The position numbers and the translations under genes were made by a program. Below the pieces are notes generated by a model that did no database searches, was not told where the DNA came from, and was given only the letters and a program-made list of their open reading frames with translations. From Apostichopus japonicus (Eukaryota; Echinodermata; Holothuroidea; Aspidochirotida; Stichopodidae), in the NCBI RefSeq assembly GCF_037975245.1, contig NC_092565.1, positions 7,802,999 to 7,866,998 of the forward strand: a stretch of 64,000 nucleotides of DNA. The letters run 5' to 3'. Position 1 is the stretch's first letter. Every line of letters begins with the position of its first letter. Below are positions 25,800-39,278 of this stretch, one piece after another.

Positions 25800-25960
25800 G
25801 GAGCGGAATGTTACATCTGGCCCCGGGGGGGGGGGGGAGTTGGCAGGGTGATGGGGTAAGAGTACAGTGATGCGAACCAGTGACCTCAGGGTAGCAGGCC
25901 AGGCAGTCTACCAAATGAGATATATAGTTGGAAACAATCCCTACTGTACATAGCCATTTC
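25800..25960 (-). mobile_element. tRNA-derived SINE head (or tRNA pseudogene)
   Basis: On the minus strand from about 25926 to 25868 the sequence reads like a degenerate tRNA. An A-box-like TATCTCATTTGGTAGACTG (compare TAGCTCAGTTGGTAGAGC) is followed by an anticodon-arm-like stretch. A B-box-like GGTCACTGGTTCGCATC (compare GGTTCGANNCC) comes next. A non-tRNA body follows, interrupted by a 13-base C tract (G13 at 25825-25837 on the plus strand). The acceptor-stem pairing is not convincing, so a functional tRNA is unlikely. A SINE with internal Pol III promoter boxes fits best. Confidence 0.55.
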
Positions 25961-27470
25961 ATTAATGGGAGAGCCATTCAGAAGCTGCCCTACCATGTAA
26001 CCAGGCATCACACCAAAGTTACAACCGATACAACCTAGAAATCATTTTGTGTACATCTCACAAGTCAACCCGATTTCTCCTTCATCATCATAAGATCAGG
26101 GCCAAGTATTACCAACAAAATGAGCTTTTAAAGTCAAAAGTCAAAACAATAATAACAATATTACAAGTTGTTGCTACTCAAGAGGTCATTTTTCAGTACC
26201 AAACTATCAGTGAGTGTAAAAGATATACACTGGTCCTTCCCAGTCTTCCTTTCGCTCTTCTCATTCCACGTGTCCTAGAAACTAACAAACCGGTCTCTGT
26301 TTTCCAATCATCCTTGCCCAGTGTCGTGTGTTCATTGGATGATAATTATCCTGCCACTGAACTCCCAAAGAAGAAACCTCAATAAATGGTTTGCTATCGC
26401 TATCAGCAAACTTATTAAACTGATGCCTACATGATTTCACAATATTATTTCTAATATATCCCTTTTTACAACTCCATCATCATCAAAACATGAACAAGAA
26501 GTGTATCCATGGCAACCACAGAAAATCAAACTCCTCTTTTGTGACAATTTCCATATACTCTGATGTAACAATAGTGTGAAGCGGCCGTGTATCCTCTCAT
26601 TCTTGAGTCAAATATATATTACCTGAGCATATATTATATACATACAACTGACAGGGATGAGCGAAAGAAGTGTTCATGGATTGAGAAATATAACTATGAA
26701 AGTAATCTTGCTTTTACTTCTCAGGGATATATCTTTATGTGATTGAGAACTTCAGAATGTCAGAAAGTTGCATGACATGGAAGCATATACACATATAAAC
26801 AAATGAACAGGTTCAATGACACACTTGAGGGACAATTTGTCACAGTATGTATATACCTCACTGTAGGACATATCAACATTTTTTTTTTAGTTTAATATTC
26901 AAAATGAAAAAGTTTCACAAGCACTCAGCACTGTGAAAGAAGTTATTCCAAAGTACAAGAAATGATATTATGTTTCCAATTGATAATTTGTATGGAGCTA
27001 GAGGCACTACTGTTACCGGTTTCACATGTTGAAACTGTTAAAACTTCAAATTTCAGTCTCACATATTCAAATGATTTTTTTCCTGTTTCAAACAAAATTA
27101 TGCAATACTGTCAGTTAATTAGTCACCCATGTACCCAGTTCTGCCTCATTGTATGATGGCTTGAATTACTAGCAGGATCAGATTCAGACCATCTAGCACA
27201 CAGTTCTAGTATGTACAGTGTGTTTGTTGGCTGTGCACAGGATGCATACATTAGTGTAGATGCACATGTCCATCATTAATTGTGAAGAGTCTGAACACTA
27301 TAAGCATAGAAGTGACCTTTAAAATGTGGATTGGAAAATTAATGTGTACTACTGTACTAAACAAGTACAGAATTACAAGTTACAACAAGGTCCTTCTTTC
27401 CCCAAATTGTGTGATTGTTTACTATTTATTAGTGTCAAAAAATAAAACAAGCTTGGAGAATTCTTAATCA

Positions 27471-27628
27471 TTTTTATAATGGATTGTTCAATGCAACTAT
27501 AAGCCTAGGCACTTGCTTTGTAGACTGTCTTTATAGGCTACTGAGCCCTTTTTATAATGGATTGTTCAATGCAGCGTTAAGCCTAGGCACTTTTGCCTGT
27601 GTAGACTGTCACTATAGGCAAGTGAGAC
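27471..27628. repeat. 78-bp tandem duplication
   Basis: Copies begin at 27471 and 27549. Both contain TTTTTATAATGGATTGTTCA, then AAGCCTAGGCACTT, and then GTAGACTGTC with CTATAGGC-like ends. Divergence between copies is modest. No gene is involved. Confidence 0.85.
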
Positions 27629-30600
27629 CTAACAAGTTTCACTGTTCTTTTTCTTCCAGTTTTGTTAGTATTCCTTTCCAAGCAACCTTTTCCAGCTTCC
27701 TTTGCCCCTCCCCTACTCACCCTCCTACCTCCCTCATTGCACAGCTAAGCTCCTCAACCAGTTTACAATAGCCTCAGCAAATATAATATATTAATCAATC
27801 AAATTCCTCTCCCAACATATTTCAAACAACAAAGGCATTATAATATATATTACAAAATGTCATTAATATTCATTAGCCTTGTTATCTCTACAGTTGACCC
27901 ACTCTGGTTTCTATCTATGTCTTTTACTCAATGCCCATTTGATCTGTCAACATTGTATCCCTTGCACCAACCATCCTTCAGGATTCCATATTTCTTGGTC
28001 CAAAGGTTGAGTGGACAGGAGCCAATATGAAACATATTGACCTTTCAAGGTTAACTACAGTTATATATTTTTACCTACATTGGGAGTTAATTTATAATCG
28101 CCTGGGTACACAATGAGATCTGGACAAAAGCTTGATAAGTCCAAAATATGAGATGAACTTTGGGCTGTGTAAACTTTGGTGATGTGGCATACAGCATACC
28201 CTAATGACTGTGTAGATACAACCCAGTGGTTGACCAAAGCAAAATTACACACATACACAGTATTGCATGGTTGACTCTTTTATGCACAACACAGCTAACT
28301 GAAATGATTGCAATGTTGGGAAAACAGCAAGGGTAGCGTTGGTGTTAATTTACAAGTAATGCTGCTGTTTGTATTATTTGAAACCAGTGCATAATGAAAG
28401 CTAATTTGTAACACAAAACACACTTTGGGTAACTGAATAACTTTATCCATTATTTGAACACTTTTATATGAAGTTAAAAAAATCCCCTTCACACTACCAT
28501 TTTGGATTTAACTTGCAGTTTTATTTGCCATTTTTTTTTTTATATATCCAGAATTGCATAATATTACAATGAGTCACACACACACACACATGATGTAACC
28601 AAGTACTACCAGTTAGAGAATGTAGGAGTTCATTTCATCTGTAATCATCATCTGTGGTGTACTATTAGCAGTGTTTCATATAAGTATATCCATGGCAACT
28701 AAAAGACTTCCTGCATATGTGCACAATGTTGTGTAATCAGGTTTTACACTATGCAGTCATGCACAATAACATACCAAATTCATGTTTGTCTTTGGCCAAT
28801 TCTGGATAATACCTTTTCCGGCAATACTTGTCCTTGATTGCCTTTTGAAATTTGTTTAAAGATTATGTTCAGATCTGTTCTAGATGATTTAATCTTGCCA
28901 AAGGAAAGGTGAAGTCAAATGTTAGCCTAAATATTCCGGATATCACAGAAAAAGCAATAGTACATTAACACGCTATTAACATGAGCCTCTGCAGCCCACA
29001 CTGAGACCTCTCCAATAGATACGAACTGTTGACCCAGTTATCTCGCTCTCAGAGGAAAAAATTGTTCACGTTTGTCAAAATGGGGGAAAAAAAAGTAATG
29101 AGAAATTTCTCTTAATACAAAATATGTTTGCTGTCTCACAAAACATATAAAAAGCAGCACTATTATTTAGTCCAGGAATCCTGCCTACAAACATTTACAT
29201 TTCTCCTGTGCTCAAAGTTAGCCTACAGTTCTGTCCTGAAATGTAATCCGTGCTCATGAAACCCAGTTATATGATATTATAATGGTAACAGGACAGTTGT
29301 CCAAGATCCCAATTTGTGACCTGAAACGTCATTTCATCTCATGTCATGCCCTGATGAAACAATTTGTTTAACACATTCAATGTTCATGCCTCAGTCACAG
29401 TATTTTGTTTGTATTAGACCAACAGGTAGTTTCTGCAACAGATTCTTGATTATGTGTCACATTTATCAAACAATTTACTCAACAAACATGCACCTTACAA
29501 ACTCACACAAAAGAACGTTCTGCCCTCATCACCGGTTTTAAACGTGTACTGTTTGATTAGCATAGAAGAACCACCTACAGGTACTTCACAACAATTGGCT
29601 AATAGCCAAGAAATATATAGAAAGGAATTTACTTTAACTATTTTTCTCTCTCCATTTTGAATGGTTTGAAAAATGGCATAAATCGAATAAGAGAATTGAC
29701 CCAAGTATGCTGCAGAATTTAATATTGCCTTTGGAGACATTTTACATAAGCTCTTGATCAAACAATTTGAGATATTCCCTAGTTTCATGCAAATTTCCTA
29801 TTTTTTATTCCTATTGTTATAATCAAAGAAAGTAAATTCAGTAGGCAATGAATAAGCTAACTAGCTTCACCTAGGCATTGTAGATCTTGATGTTACACTG
29901 TTAAGCTAGCTAATCACTTGTAGTCCACAAAAAAAACACTATTTCAAGTTTACAAGGACATATAACTAACTGTAATTATTATTTGAATGGAAGCAGCACC
30001 GTTAAAAACCAAATAACTACATTGTAAGTATCGCACAGAACAGGGAAAAAAAATACAATACTACAAACAGTTTCATAGGCCCTGATATTCTCTTGGGAGT
30101 ATCAAACCGATGACTTCAATGCCCTTGAATAAACTGCCCTCTGCCCTCAACAAACAACACCATGTGAAATCTATCCTACAGCCCTTTTTTTTTTTGGTTT
30201 AATTTCTTCTGTTATATATTTATTTTCTTTCTTTTTGAATACATTCTTGTCACTTCATTATAGGCTACATAAAGTTAAAAAAAAATTTTCTATAGAAATC
30301 TGTTTTGCATACTACTATAAACTAACCTTAGAAATCATAATACTCTACATGAATACAGATGCCAGAGAAATAACTCCTGACAGTGCTGCAGTAATGTGAG
30401 AAATAATACAGCTGAAGATGATGCTGCTGATTATGATGATGGAAAGGTTTACAGCATCCAGCTAAGTAACCCTAGAGCTTCCAACATAATGTTTCTTTCT
30501 CCATGCAGTAAGTAGAGAGTGTACACACAGAATGACTAACCAACATCACATCAAAGCCCGTTTCCAAGAACTCTTGTCATTTATTGATTCAAGTGGTTTT

Positions 30601-33600
30601 ACTAGTCTTGCATCATAATCTTAATCAGAATGCTTCATCTCCATCTCTGCTTTGAAATACTCATGAATGGTTGTGGTTTGTGTACTACTTATGATCATCA
30701 TGGCTTGGTTACTTGCTCTCAGGTAATAAATGATGCTTCCGAGCCCATTGGAAATCTCATCAAACAATAGCAGGGAACAAAGGATTCAGGATTCTAAAGA
30801 TCTTGTGCTTCAATTCAAGGAACCTACTGATGCAGTCAGGATAATGCTTGAATGAAGTTACCATTAATGGCAGTACCCATGTCAGAGGCAGTATTATGGT
30901 CTTCTTTGTTTGGACCAACATTTTGTGAGGTGGAGGCAGGAATAGAAGCAGCCTTTGTGAGGGCAATTTAAAGCATTGTCTTCTACAGAGCAGGACTACA
31001 CATGGAGCTAATACTTGTAAATGAGCTACAGCAGAATGACGAAACAATTAAGTACATCTGACACATGTGTTTCAACATTTTGTAGCAGGTCTTTCTCATC
31101 ATATTTTGTTTCTGCAAACCTTTGTTTTTTGCTCTTTTTTTTATTGGGGGGGGGGCTTGTTTTTTTTTTAATTGCTTTTGTTTACTTTTGCAAAACATGT
31201 TGAGAGTCATGGTGACAATAATAACTTTGTATTATTTTTAATGATTTTTGGTATTCATAACGGTTTGATTGCTTGATAGGTTGGTCTACTAATATCTAAC
31301 ATGTGGACCAGACAAAGCAACCAGGGCTAAGAAATTAAAATCATGTCAGCTTGGTATTGTTTCCTTTTTTTTTCCTTAGTGCTTAGATATTCTTCTGGGC
31401 GACTTTTCTTAACGAAGAAGCCTCTTAGAATCCTAAATGACAACATGTTGGATCGTAAATTTCTGTCAATGACCAAGTCATGTCTGTAGTATTCACACAT
31501 AAATAAATACCCCACAATCAAAACCTAGGAAATCTGTTCCAATTCAATTCCATCTCTCTACATAAATGGACTGAATACACTTTGCTAGATAACAAGTCAA
31601 AGTAGGTTAACGGAGGTGCAGTGCTCAAAGTTACACAGCTAGATGGAAGAGTGCAAGCAGCGAGAAGCGACCGTTAAGGGAATGAGTGAACTGAGTCCAT
31701 TTTGATATTACCTAAATATCCACCCTCCCCCCCCCCCCCTCCTCTTTCCTCTGCTGCCTTTTACTGTCACTCTTGAATCTTGTAGAGAACATTTTTTGTC
31801 ACACTACTTTGACAAAATGTTTGGTCTCGTTTGCAAACTCAGTTTCTTGCTTATATCGTTGATCTCATTGACATTATTGCGATATAACAGCTGATGATTT
31901 CACTTTCCACTAGTTTCCCTTTTTCGTTTCATGGTTGATTATGCTGCTGTTTGTCATGTCATGTACTGACCCTGCCAGTTACAACACTACGTATTTTAAC
32001 AAGTCGTGCCTCATACATCAATCTTTCTATAAAGTACAAACATCCTGATACAAGACTGACATTCAAGTATACTACACACTAATTAGTCTCTGTACTATGG
32101 TAATCAGTTAAGCAATTGGAAATCACCCTGCAAAAGTGGGTAGTTACCCTTAGAAACAATTAATAATTACAACAATTCCACTTGAGTATTATGTGTTCAA
32201 TGATTAACCTAGGTGAAACATCCTACCAAGGTTTCACTGGTAGCTTAATTCATGTTGATATCTGACCTCTGAAAGGTGATACTTAACGCAGCTGTTTGCA
32301 TCTGGTCAACACTCAATATTTCTCCAAATAAAGACTGACTGTTCAAAACTGAGGCCTGTCCAAGAGGATTTCACCAAGTGAATGAATGTTAATGAGCAAG
32401 CGAATAATAATAATTTGATTCAATCCTCAACTTTTTGCTTTGGAGACATTTTTTTTCATGTATCATTATTACTAACATGCAAAATGTTTAATGGAAATCT
32501 TGAAACCTCTGACTTTAATACTGTTCACCTCATTAATATCTGAAATGGAAACTTGACTAATTAAGCTAAAGGACTGCACTGTTAGTACATTTTAGTATTG
32601 ACTAATATTGCAAAAATTATCAAACTATATTAAAAAAATAATATTTTAAAAACTGAGGAAGGAGTGGCTTCTCTTAACCTTCATTAAATGCTCGAACCAA
32701 ACCAATAATAATGCTGGACTGGCTACATGAATACACGACAGACGTTTAAAGTCTTCATACGAAATGATCCACACTTAAATTATAGGACTAAGCTTAACAC
32801 ACACTTTCTCACAGTGTACATATGCGCAAAGCCTAGTTTAATAGATGTGCATAACAATCAGCAGTTATTGATATATATTATGGCACCTATAGATCAGAGG
32901 AGAAACTTCTTTAGAGTTCTTACAAGTCTGAAGAATATGGAGAACTCGAGAAAACCTGGTGTAGGGTTATGGGATTCAACCGGATCCCAACAGTACTGGG
33001 TAAAACACCTCTATGTTGACATAAACTGCAGCAAACAAACAGCGCAGTTTGTTACCAAGTTCATTTGAATGAATGTCAAGATATACCATGTTACAATTTA
33101 GCACCCAGAGGTCACCCGTTATATTAAAAAAAATTGAACTCTGCCATCTGCGTACCAGTTGTCTCTGTTATTATGTGTTTGGACATTTCTCATAAAGATA
33201 AGGGAGAGTTTCTTCAGTTGATAAATGTGAAGAAAAAAGAACTATTTATAACAAATTAATGGCACAAATTGTCAAGTTAATAACTCAGAGACCAAAACAT
33301 AAACTGATGTCAAACATCATCCAGTCGATATCGTGGCAGAGTCATACCAGACTCTGGAGCCATGGCTGATAATATTGTTTATACACTTAAATGACTTCTA
33401 CACACACTACGCAAACAACACACATACTAACCCAGCCATTTGTTTTTCTCATGAATGATCTTTTGTATGAACACAGCAAATTGTACACAAATTGTACACA
33501 AATTAACATACAAGAGAGGGTCTTTGTTTAGTTGGTGGAAATCTGAAAGCATAATTGCATCGAAGGCAAACCTAATTCCTCATTGATTAGGTTTAGTATG

Positions 33601-36600
33601 GAGTTCTTTACCTACAGGTACATACGTACACAGTGCCTTTCTAATTCACTATGTATATATACAGAACAAAAGATATGAATTGCAACAAGAAGACCGCAAT
33701 TACATTCTTTGACTACTTCAAGGTCATTTCACTGTGACTACATATATAAAACTGGTGTTTCGAAAGTAACCGTGATTGAGAAAGAAGCAATAGAAGAGAG
33801 AACAAAAGAAGTATTGTCATTATCCTTTGGAAGTGTTCAGTAATTATATTCTGATTCAATGGGGAACATTGCAGGGCTTTTACCACAAAAATCCCAAAAA
33901 TCTATGAAAAATACCAACAATGGGTGTTCAGTAGATATTGGAGTTGTATGACACAAAACAAGCCTACCAAACTTCCTCCTTGTTGTAAAGTTTACCTGCT
34001 GTTTTATAGAAACAATACATGAAGAATCTATCATACTGTACAAGTTTAATGGACATAGCTAACAGCGAACAAATCTCTTGCATTTTTCTAATGTTGAGGA
34101 AGCCCTTATATTGAAAATGCAATGAGCCCGCGAGTTACTAAGACTCAGTCATTTCGACAATCGGCTATAATTTACCATTAAGTCCTGCCTCCCTCAGTAA
34201 CCACATCCCCTTTCGCACACTCATAGATCACACTGTTAGTGCAGTACACATAGGCTTTATTAAAATATATGCAGTAGTATGTTAGTCAAGTTAAACCTCA
34301 TCTTAAGACACAAAATCATAAGATTCAACATTGAAAATGCAAGACAAGTCAATTGCTAGTAGGGTGCCTTACTACAAGGGTTCTCTGTTTGAACCTCAAT
34401 TATGATTTAATACTCAACCCTGCATATGAGCTATCTACCAGTCTTTGTAAGCAGGTACCACTGCCTCACAAAACATTTCAACAGGAGATCAACTACCTTT
34501 TTAATGTAACGTACTTAAAGTCTCATATTCAATTCCTAGATGTGCTTGTTATCTAAAGGACTTGGTAGATATAACAGTGCAATTTGTAGGAGAGTAAAAA
34601 GCTTACAAGAAGTGGCTGGCACATACCATGTGTTGTTGTTAGTATAGCCTGCATCTCATTACAAATTCCACCATTTCAGACTAAAGCTGTCTTTGTCAAC
34701 TTCACAACATTTAAAATTAGCCTTTCAATGTCCTGCAACCTAACCCTTTGCAACAAAATAATGTGCATAATTGTATTCAAATAAGCACTGAATTTAGTGG
34801 TGAATGTCAGTCGTGATCCACCTGTGTGACAACTTTAAGTCCTCAACATTTTCTCACAAGAGGAAATAGTACCGTGACTAATCTGACCTGGCATTGCCTT
34901 ATCCATACAAAATGATAATACATGTATGATGCACACTACCTTATGTGGAACAATTTCTGACCTAGAGTCAGGGAAAAACTAATAGCTTATCAAAATGAGA
35001 AGTACACAGTACTAAACACTTCTTGTTTAAAAAGAGTACATAACCTGCACCAACTTCACATTTCCCTCACCTTTATAGGTGTCTTGGGGAGTCACAAAAG
35101 CAAATTGGTACCAGCATTACTTACTAAGGTAGTTGAGCTTGGTGTAAAACACAGTTCACACCTAAAATATTTCTGTTATCTAGGGGTCTGTTTTCCCATA
35201 GCACTTTGACTCTTTGGAGAAAAGAATATGATTTCTGCAGAAAGGAAGCACGCGAAGCCTAAGGTAACTATGAAATTATGAGCATACCGAATGTGTTAAA
35301 GAAAGACAAAGAATGCTGAGGGGGGGACGCACATGGGATATCCCACAATTTTCAGGGCTGGTATGAAAGAAGGGTACATCTAAGTATGCGGTCCATGCCA
35401 CTTTGAAGCCATGCATTTATAACAGGACTGGGCTCAAATATGAAGCTTGAGAGGGTACAGCAAACACTGCTTGCTGGAAGGCGGTACCAAGTGGAAAGGT
35501 GATTCAGGACCCTGGTCTGTGTTTGGCAAGGTAATGATTCTCTTAACACATAGATAATCAAATCCAAAATATTTTTGATCAGTAGTTTGTTGGAGTTGAA
35601 AGTGTGAACGTGTTCCTACTCTTATCATTACAAAGAGCTACTGTAGTGTGTGCTTAAGTTTCATTGCTGGTGTATATACTTATCATGAGCTTAAATTTGC
35701 ATATATAAATTGTGGGCTGGAAAAGATTTACTGGTCTTGTTGACAAGAATTGTACAGAACACTCAAACATTTATAAGCAATTAAATTCTGAGAGAACAAC
35801 ATGTTGATTTGGGAGGAAGGAGGGAAAGAAAGTGAACATAGATATTTTAGATAATAAATGCATTTTATTAATGAAATGAAACTACAGCCACTTCCAATGG
35901 TTGTAATCTGAACAATGGTTACTATGGGAACAAACATTTTTACAGGACACAGGACACTCACATGGACATAGCTAACCTGACATCAAAAATATCAGAAGTT
36001 AACTTGACACTGCAAAGATTACAAAATCTTTTGTTGAGAACACTTAGCAAAACTACAAAGAATAACAGGTGACCAAAGCAACAAGGATATTACATACAGT
36101 AGCTTAACATAACAACTCCATGCAGCTAGTAGCTATGACAAAGGAAATGTTTATATTTCAGTTTAACTAACTGCAAGTAATCTCAAAACTCATATTTTCT
36201 AGGGTCATTTTGATCTTTGTATTTGCACTGTGTATTCATTTTCTGCCATGTTTTTGACAATGTGTTTTTGTTTTTGTTTTGTTGTTAAAGCGCTATGACC
36301 ATTTTGGAATAGCTCTATATCAAGCATTGTACTGTATTTCATCCCCACCCCCTCCCCCCACACACACACAAATGTGGACTTTTCCTCATCGAATATGTGC
36401 AAATTAGCAGATGAATTCCTTTGGTAATTTAAGGAGAGTTAATCATGTTCTTCCATGATTTGTGTACAAGCACAGAAGTACATCAGCAATGATATTACCA
36501 TATAGGTCTCAATGCTAAGAGTTGACTTTTCCATTAAGAAATTTCACCCCAGATCTTTCAACATCTGCCTGTGACATTAAAAGCCACATCTATTAAACAT

Positions 36601-36788
36601 CATTTATGCTGAGGTGCATTTGCACATTGCTGAGAGACATCAACAAATGCAAGCAGCTACACTTACAATCACTGTCGATGTGCAACCAAGAGTATGAATA
36701 TGCTTAACAGGGTATTTCTGATCGCGTGCCAAGTTACTTTTTAATGATCAGACCACTAACTAACAAACAAACAAAAGGGAAGTGTTGC

Positions 36789-38560
36789 AAAATAACAGAC
36801 TAATGCTTAGTGTAATGCAGAAGAAAAGTGATATCTTTGGACACATACAAAATAACTGAATAATGCTAAGTGTTATGCAGAAGCAATGTGATATATCTGA
36901 ACACTTACAAATTACTGACTACTGCTTAGTGTTATGCAGAAGCAATGTGATATCTCTGAACACTTACAAATTACTGACTAATGCTTAGTGTTATGCAGAA
37001 GCAATGTGATATCTCTGAACACTTACAAATTACTGACTAATGCTAAGTGTTATGCAGAAGCAATGTGATATCTCTGAACACTTACAAATTACTGACTAAT
37101 GCTAAGTGTTATGCAGAAGCAATGTGGCATCTCTGAACACTTACAAATTACTGACTAATGCTAAGTGTTATGCAGAAGCAATGTGGCATCTCTGGACACT
37201 TACAAATTACTGACTACTGCTTAGTTTTATGTAGAAGCAATGTTATATCTCTGAACACTTTCAAAATTACTGACTAATGCTAAGTATTATGCAGAAGCAA
37301 TGTGATATCTCTGAACACTTACAAATAACTGACTAATGCTAAGTGTTATGCAGAAGCAATGTGGCATCTCTGAACTCTTACAAATTACTGACTAATGCTA
37401 AGTGTTATGCAGAAGCAATGTGGCATCTCTGAACACTTACAAATTACTGACTAATGCTAAGTGTTATGCAGAAGCAATGTGGCATCTCTGAACACTTACA
37501 AATTACTGACTACTGCTTAGTTTTATGTAGAAGCAATGTTATATCTCTGAACACTTTCAAAATTACTGACTAATGCTAAGTATTATGCAGAAGCAATGTG
37601 ATATCTCTGAACACTTACAAATTACTGACTAATGCTAAGTGTCATGCAGAAGCAATGTGGCATCTCTGAACACTTACAAATTACTGACTAATGCTAAGTG
37701 TTATGCAGAAGCAATGTGGCATCTCTGGACACTTACAAATTACTGACTACTGCTTAGTTTTATGTAGAAGCAATGTTATATCTCTGAACACTTTCAAAAT
37801 TACTGACTAATGCTAAGTATTATGCAGAAGCAATGTGATATCTCTGAACACTTACAAATTACTGACTAATGCTAAGTGTTATGCAGAAGCAATGTGGCAT
37901 CTCTGAACACTTACAAATTACTGACTAACGCTAAGTGTTATGCAGAAGCAATGTGGCATCTCTGAACACTTACAAATTACTGACTAATGCTAAGTGTTAT
38001 GCAGAAGCAATGTGGCATCTCTGAACACTTACAAATTACTGACTACTGCTTAGTTTTATGTAGAAGCAATGTTATATCTCTGAACACTTTCAAAATTACT
38101 GACTAATGCTAAGTATTATGCAGAAGCAATGTGATATCTCTGAACACTTACAAATTACTGACTAATGCTAAGTGTCATGCAGAAGCAATGTGGCATCTCT
38201 GAACACTTACAAATTACTGACTAATGCTAAGTGTTATGCAGAAGCAATGTGGCATCTCTGAACACTTACAAATTACTGACTAATGCTAAGTATTATGCAG
38301 AAGCAATGTGGCATCTCTAAACACTTACAAATTACTGACTAATGCTAAGTATTATGCAGAAGCAATGTGATATCTCTAAACACTTACAAATTACTGACTA
38401 ATGCTAAGTATTATGCAGAAGCAATGTGATATCTCTGAACACTTACAAATTACTGACTAATGCTAAGTATTATGCAGAAGCAATGTGATATCTCTAAACA
38501 CAAATTACTGACTACTGCTTAGTTTTATGTAGAAGCAATGTGATATCTCTAAACACTTAC
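36789..38560. repeat. 59-bp minisatellite, about 30 copies, with higher-order variants
   Basis: The unit runs ACTTACAAATTACTGACTAA, then TGCTAAGTGTTATGCAGAAG, then CAATGTGGCATCTCTGAAC. The period is 59 bp: successive units start at, for example, 37021, 37080 and 37139. Edge copies are more diverged than inner ones. A variant with TACTGCTTAGTTTTATGTAG and a one-base insertion (60 bp) recurs at 37211, 37507, 37744 and 38040, and a relative recurs at 38509. The spacings of 296, 237, 296 and 469 bp correspond to blocks of 5, 4, 5 and about 8 units. This indicates amplification of multi-unit blocks. No frame through it is coding. Confidence 0.95.
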
Positions 38561-39135
38561 AAAAAGCTTGCAGCTTTTTTTTAAGTACAGAAGTGCAAGT
38601 ATGTGGAAAGTTTTAATTATCTGAACAATAAAAGTGCTTTCATTCTGGCCATAAGAAGCATTTTGGAAAGTTGTGAACATCATCAAAAATGAAGGAAAAG
38701 TTTACATTGAGGTTCACCAAAGAATGTCTTTCAGATTCTTTCAGACTCCCTTCGATACTTCCTACCGCAAGATTTAATACAAAAACAGTCCACTATACGG
38801 AATTGCCTAATGCAAACACTGCATACTGGTTTTGTGTACTCTCTTGCATACATATATATAAACATCATGTATGTGCTTCTTAATAATAAAAGAATAGTGT
38901 ATTCATGTATGTTAAATGGGCACTAGTGTCAATATCTTCAAATTTCCTACCAACACAATCTCTTTGAAACCACTTGAAAAGGCTTCCTTAGAACTTCACA
39001 ACAAATACGACAACTAAATATGCAGCACTTCAAAAAAAAATAGGTACAGAAGTAAAAAAAAAAAAGGACTACAGAAAGTGTGCAAAAATGCTTGAACATG
39101 ACAGAAAGTTGTAACAAGGTACAGAGTAGTACACA

Positions 39136-39278
39136 GGTAGTACCTTGCAGGACTGCGTTGATTTATGATCATCTAGCGTTCGTTCAAGTCAGATACTATC
39201 TCATTCAGAAACCTGCAGAGTAGTACCTTCAGGACTGTGTTGATATATATGATCATCTAGTCTCATTCAGAAACCTGC
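39136..39278. repeat. Imperfect tandem duplication (~60-80 bp)
   Basis: Two copies share GTAGTACCTT, AGGACTG-GTTGAT, ATGATCATCTAG and CTCATTCAGAAACCTGCA. The first copy has an internal insertion of about 20 bases relative to the second. It is non-coding. Confidence 0.75.

Noticed and set aside
25868-25926. Functional tRNA gene on the minus strand
   Set aside because: A and B boxes are degenerate and the acceptor-stem pairing is poor; it is better read as a SINE head or pseudogene.
36789-38560. Possible CRISPR-like array (regular ~59-bp repeats)
   Set aside because: Repeats are contiguous without unique spacers, and the genome is eukaryotic; it is a minisatellite.
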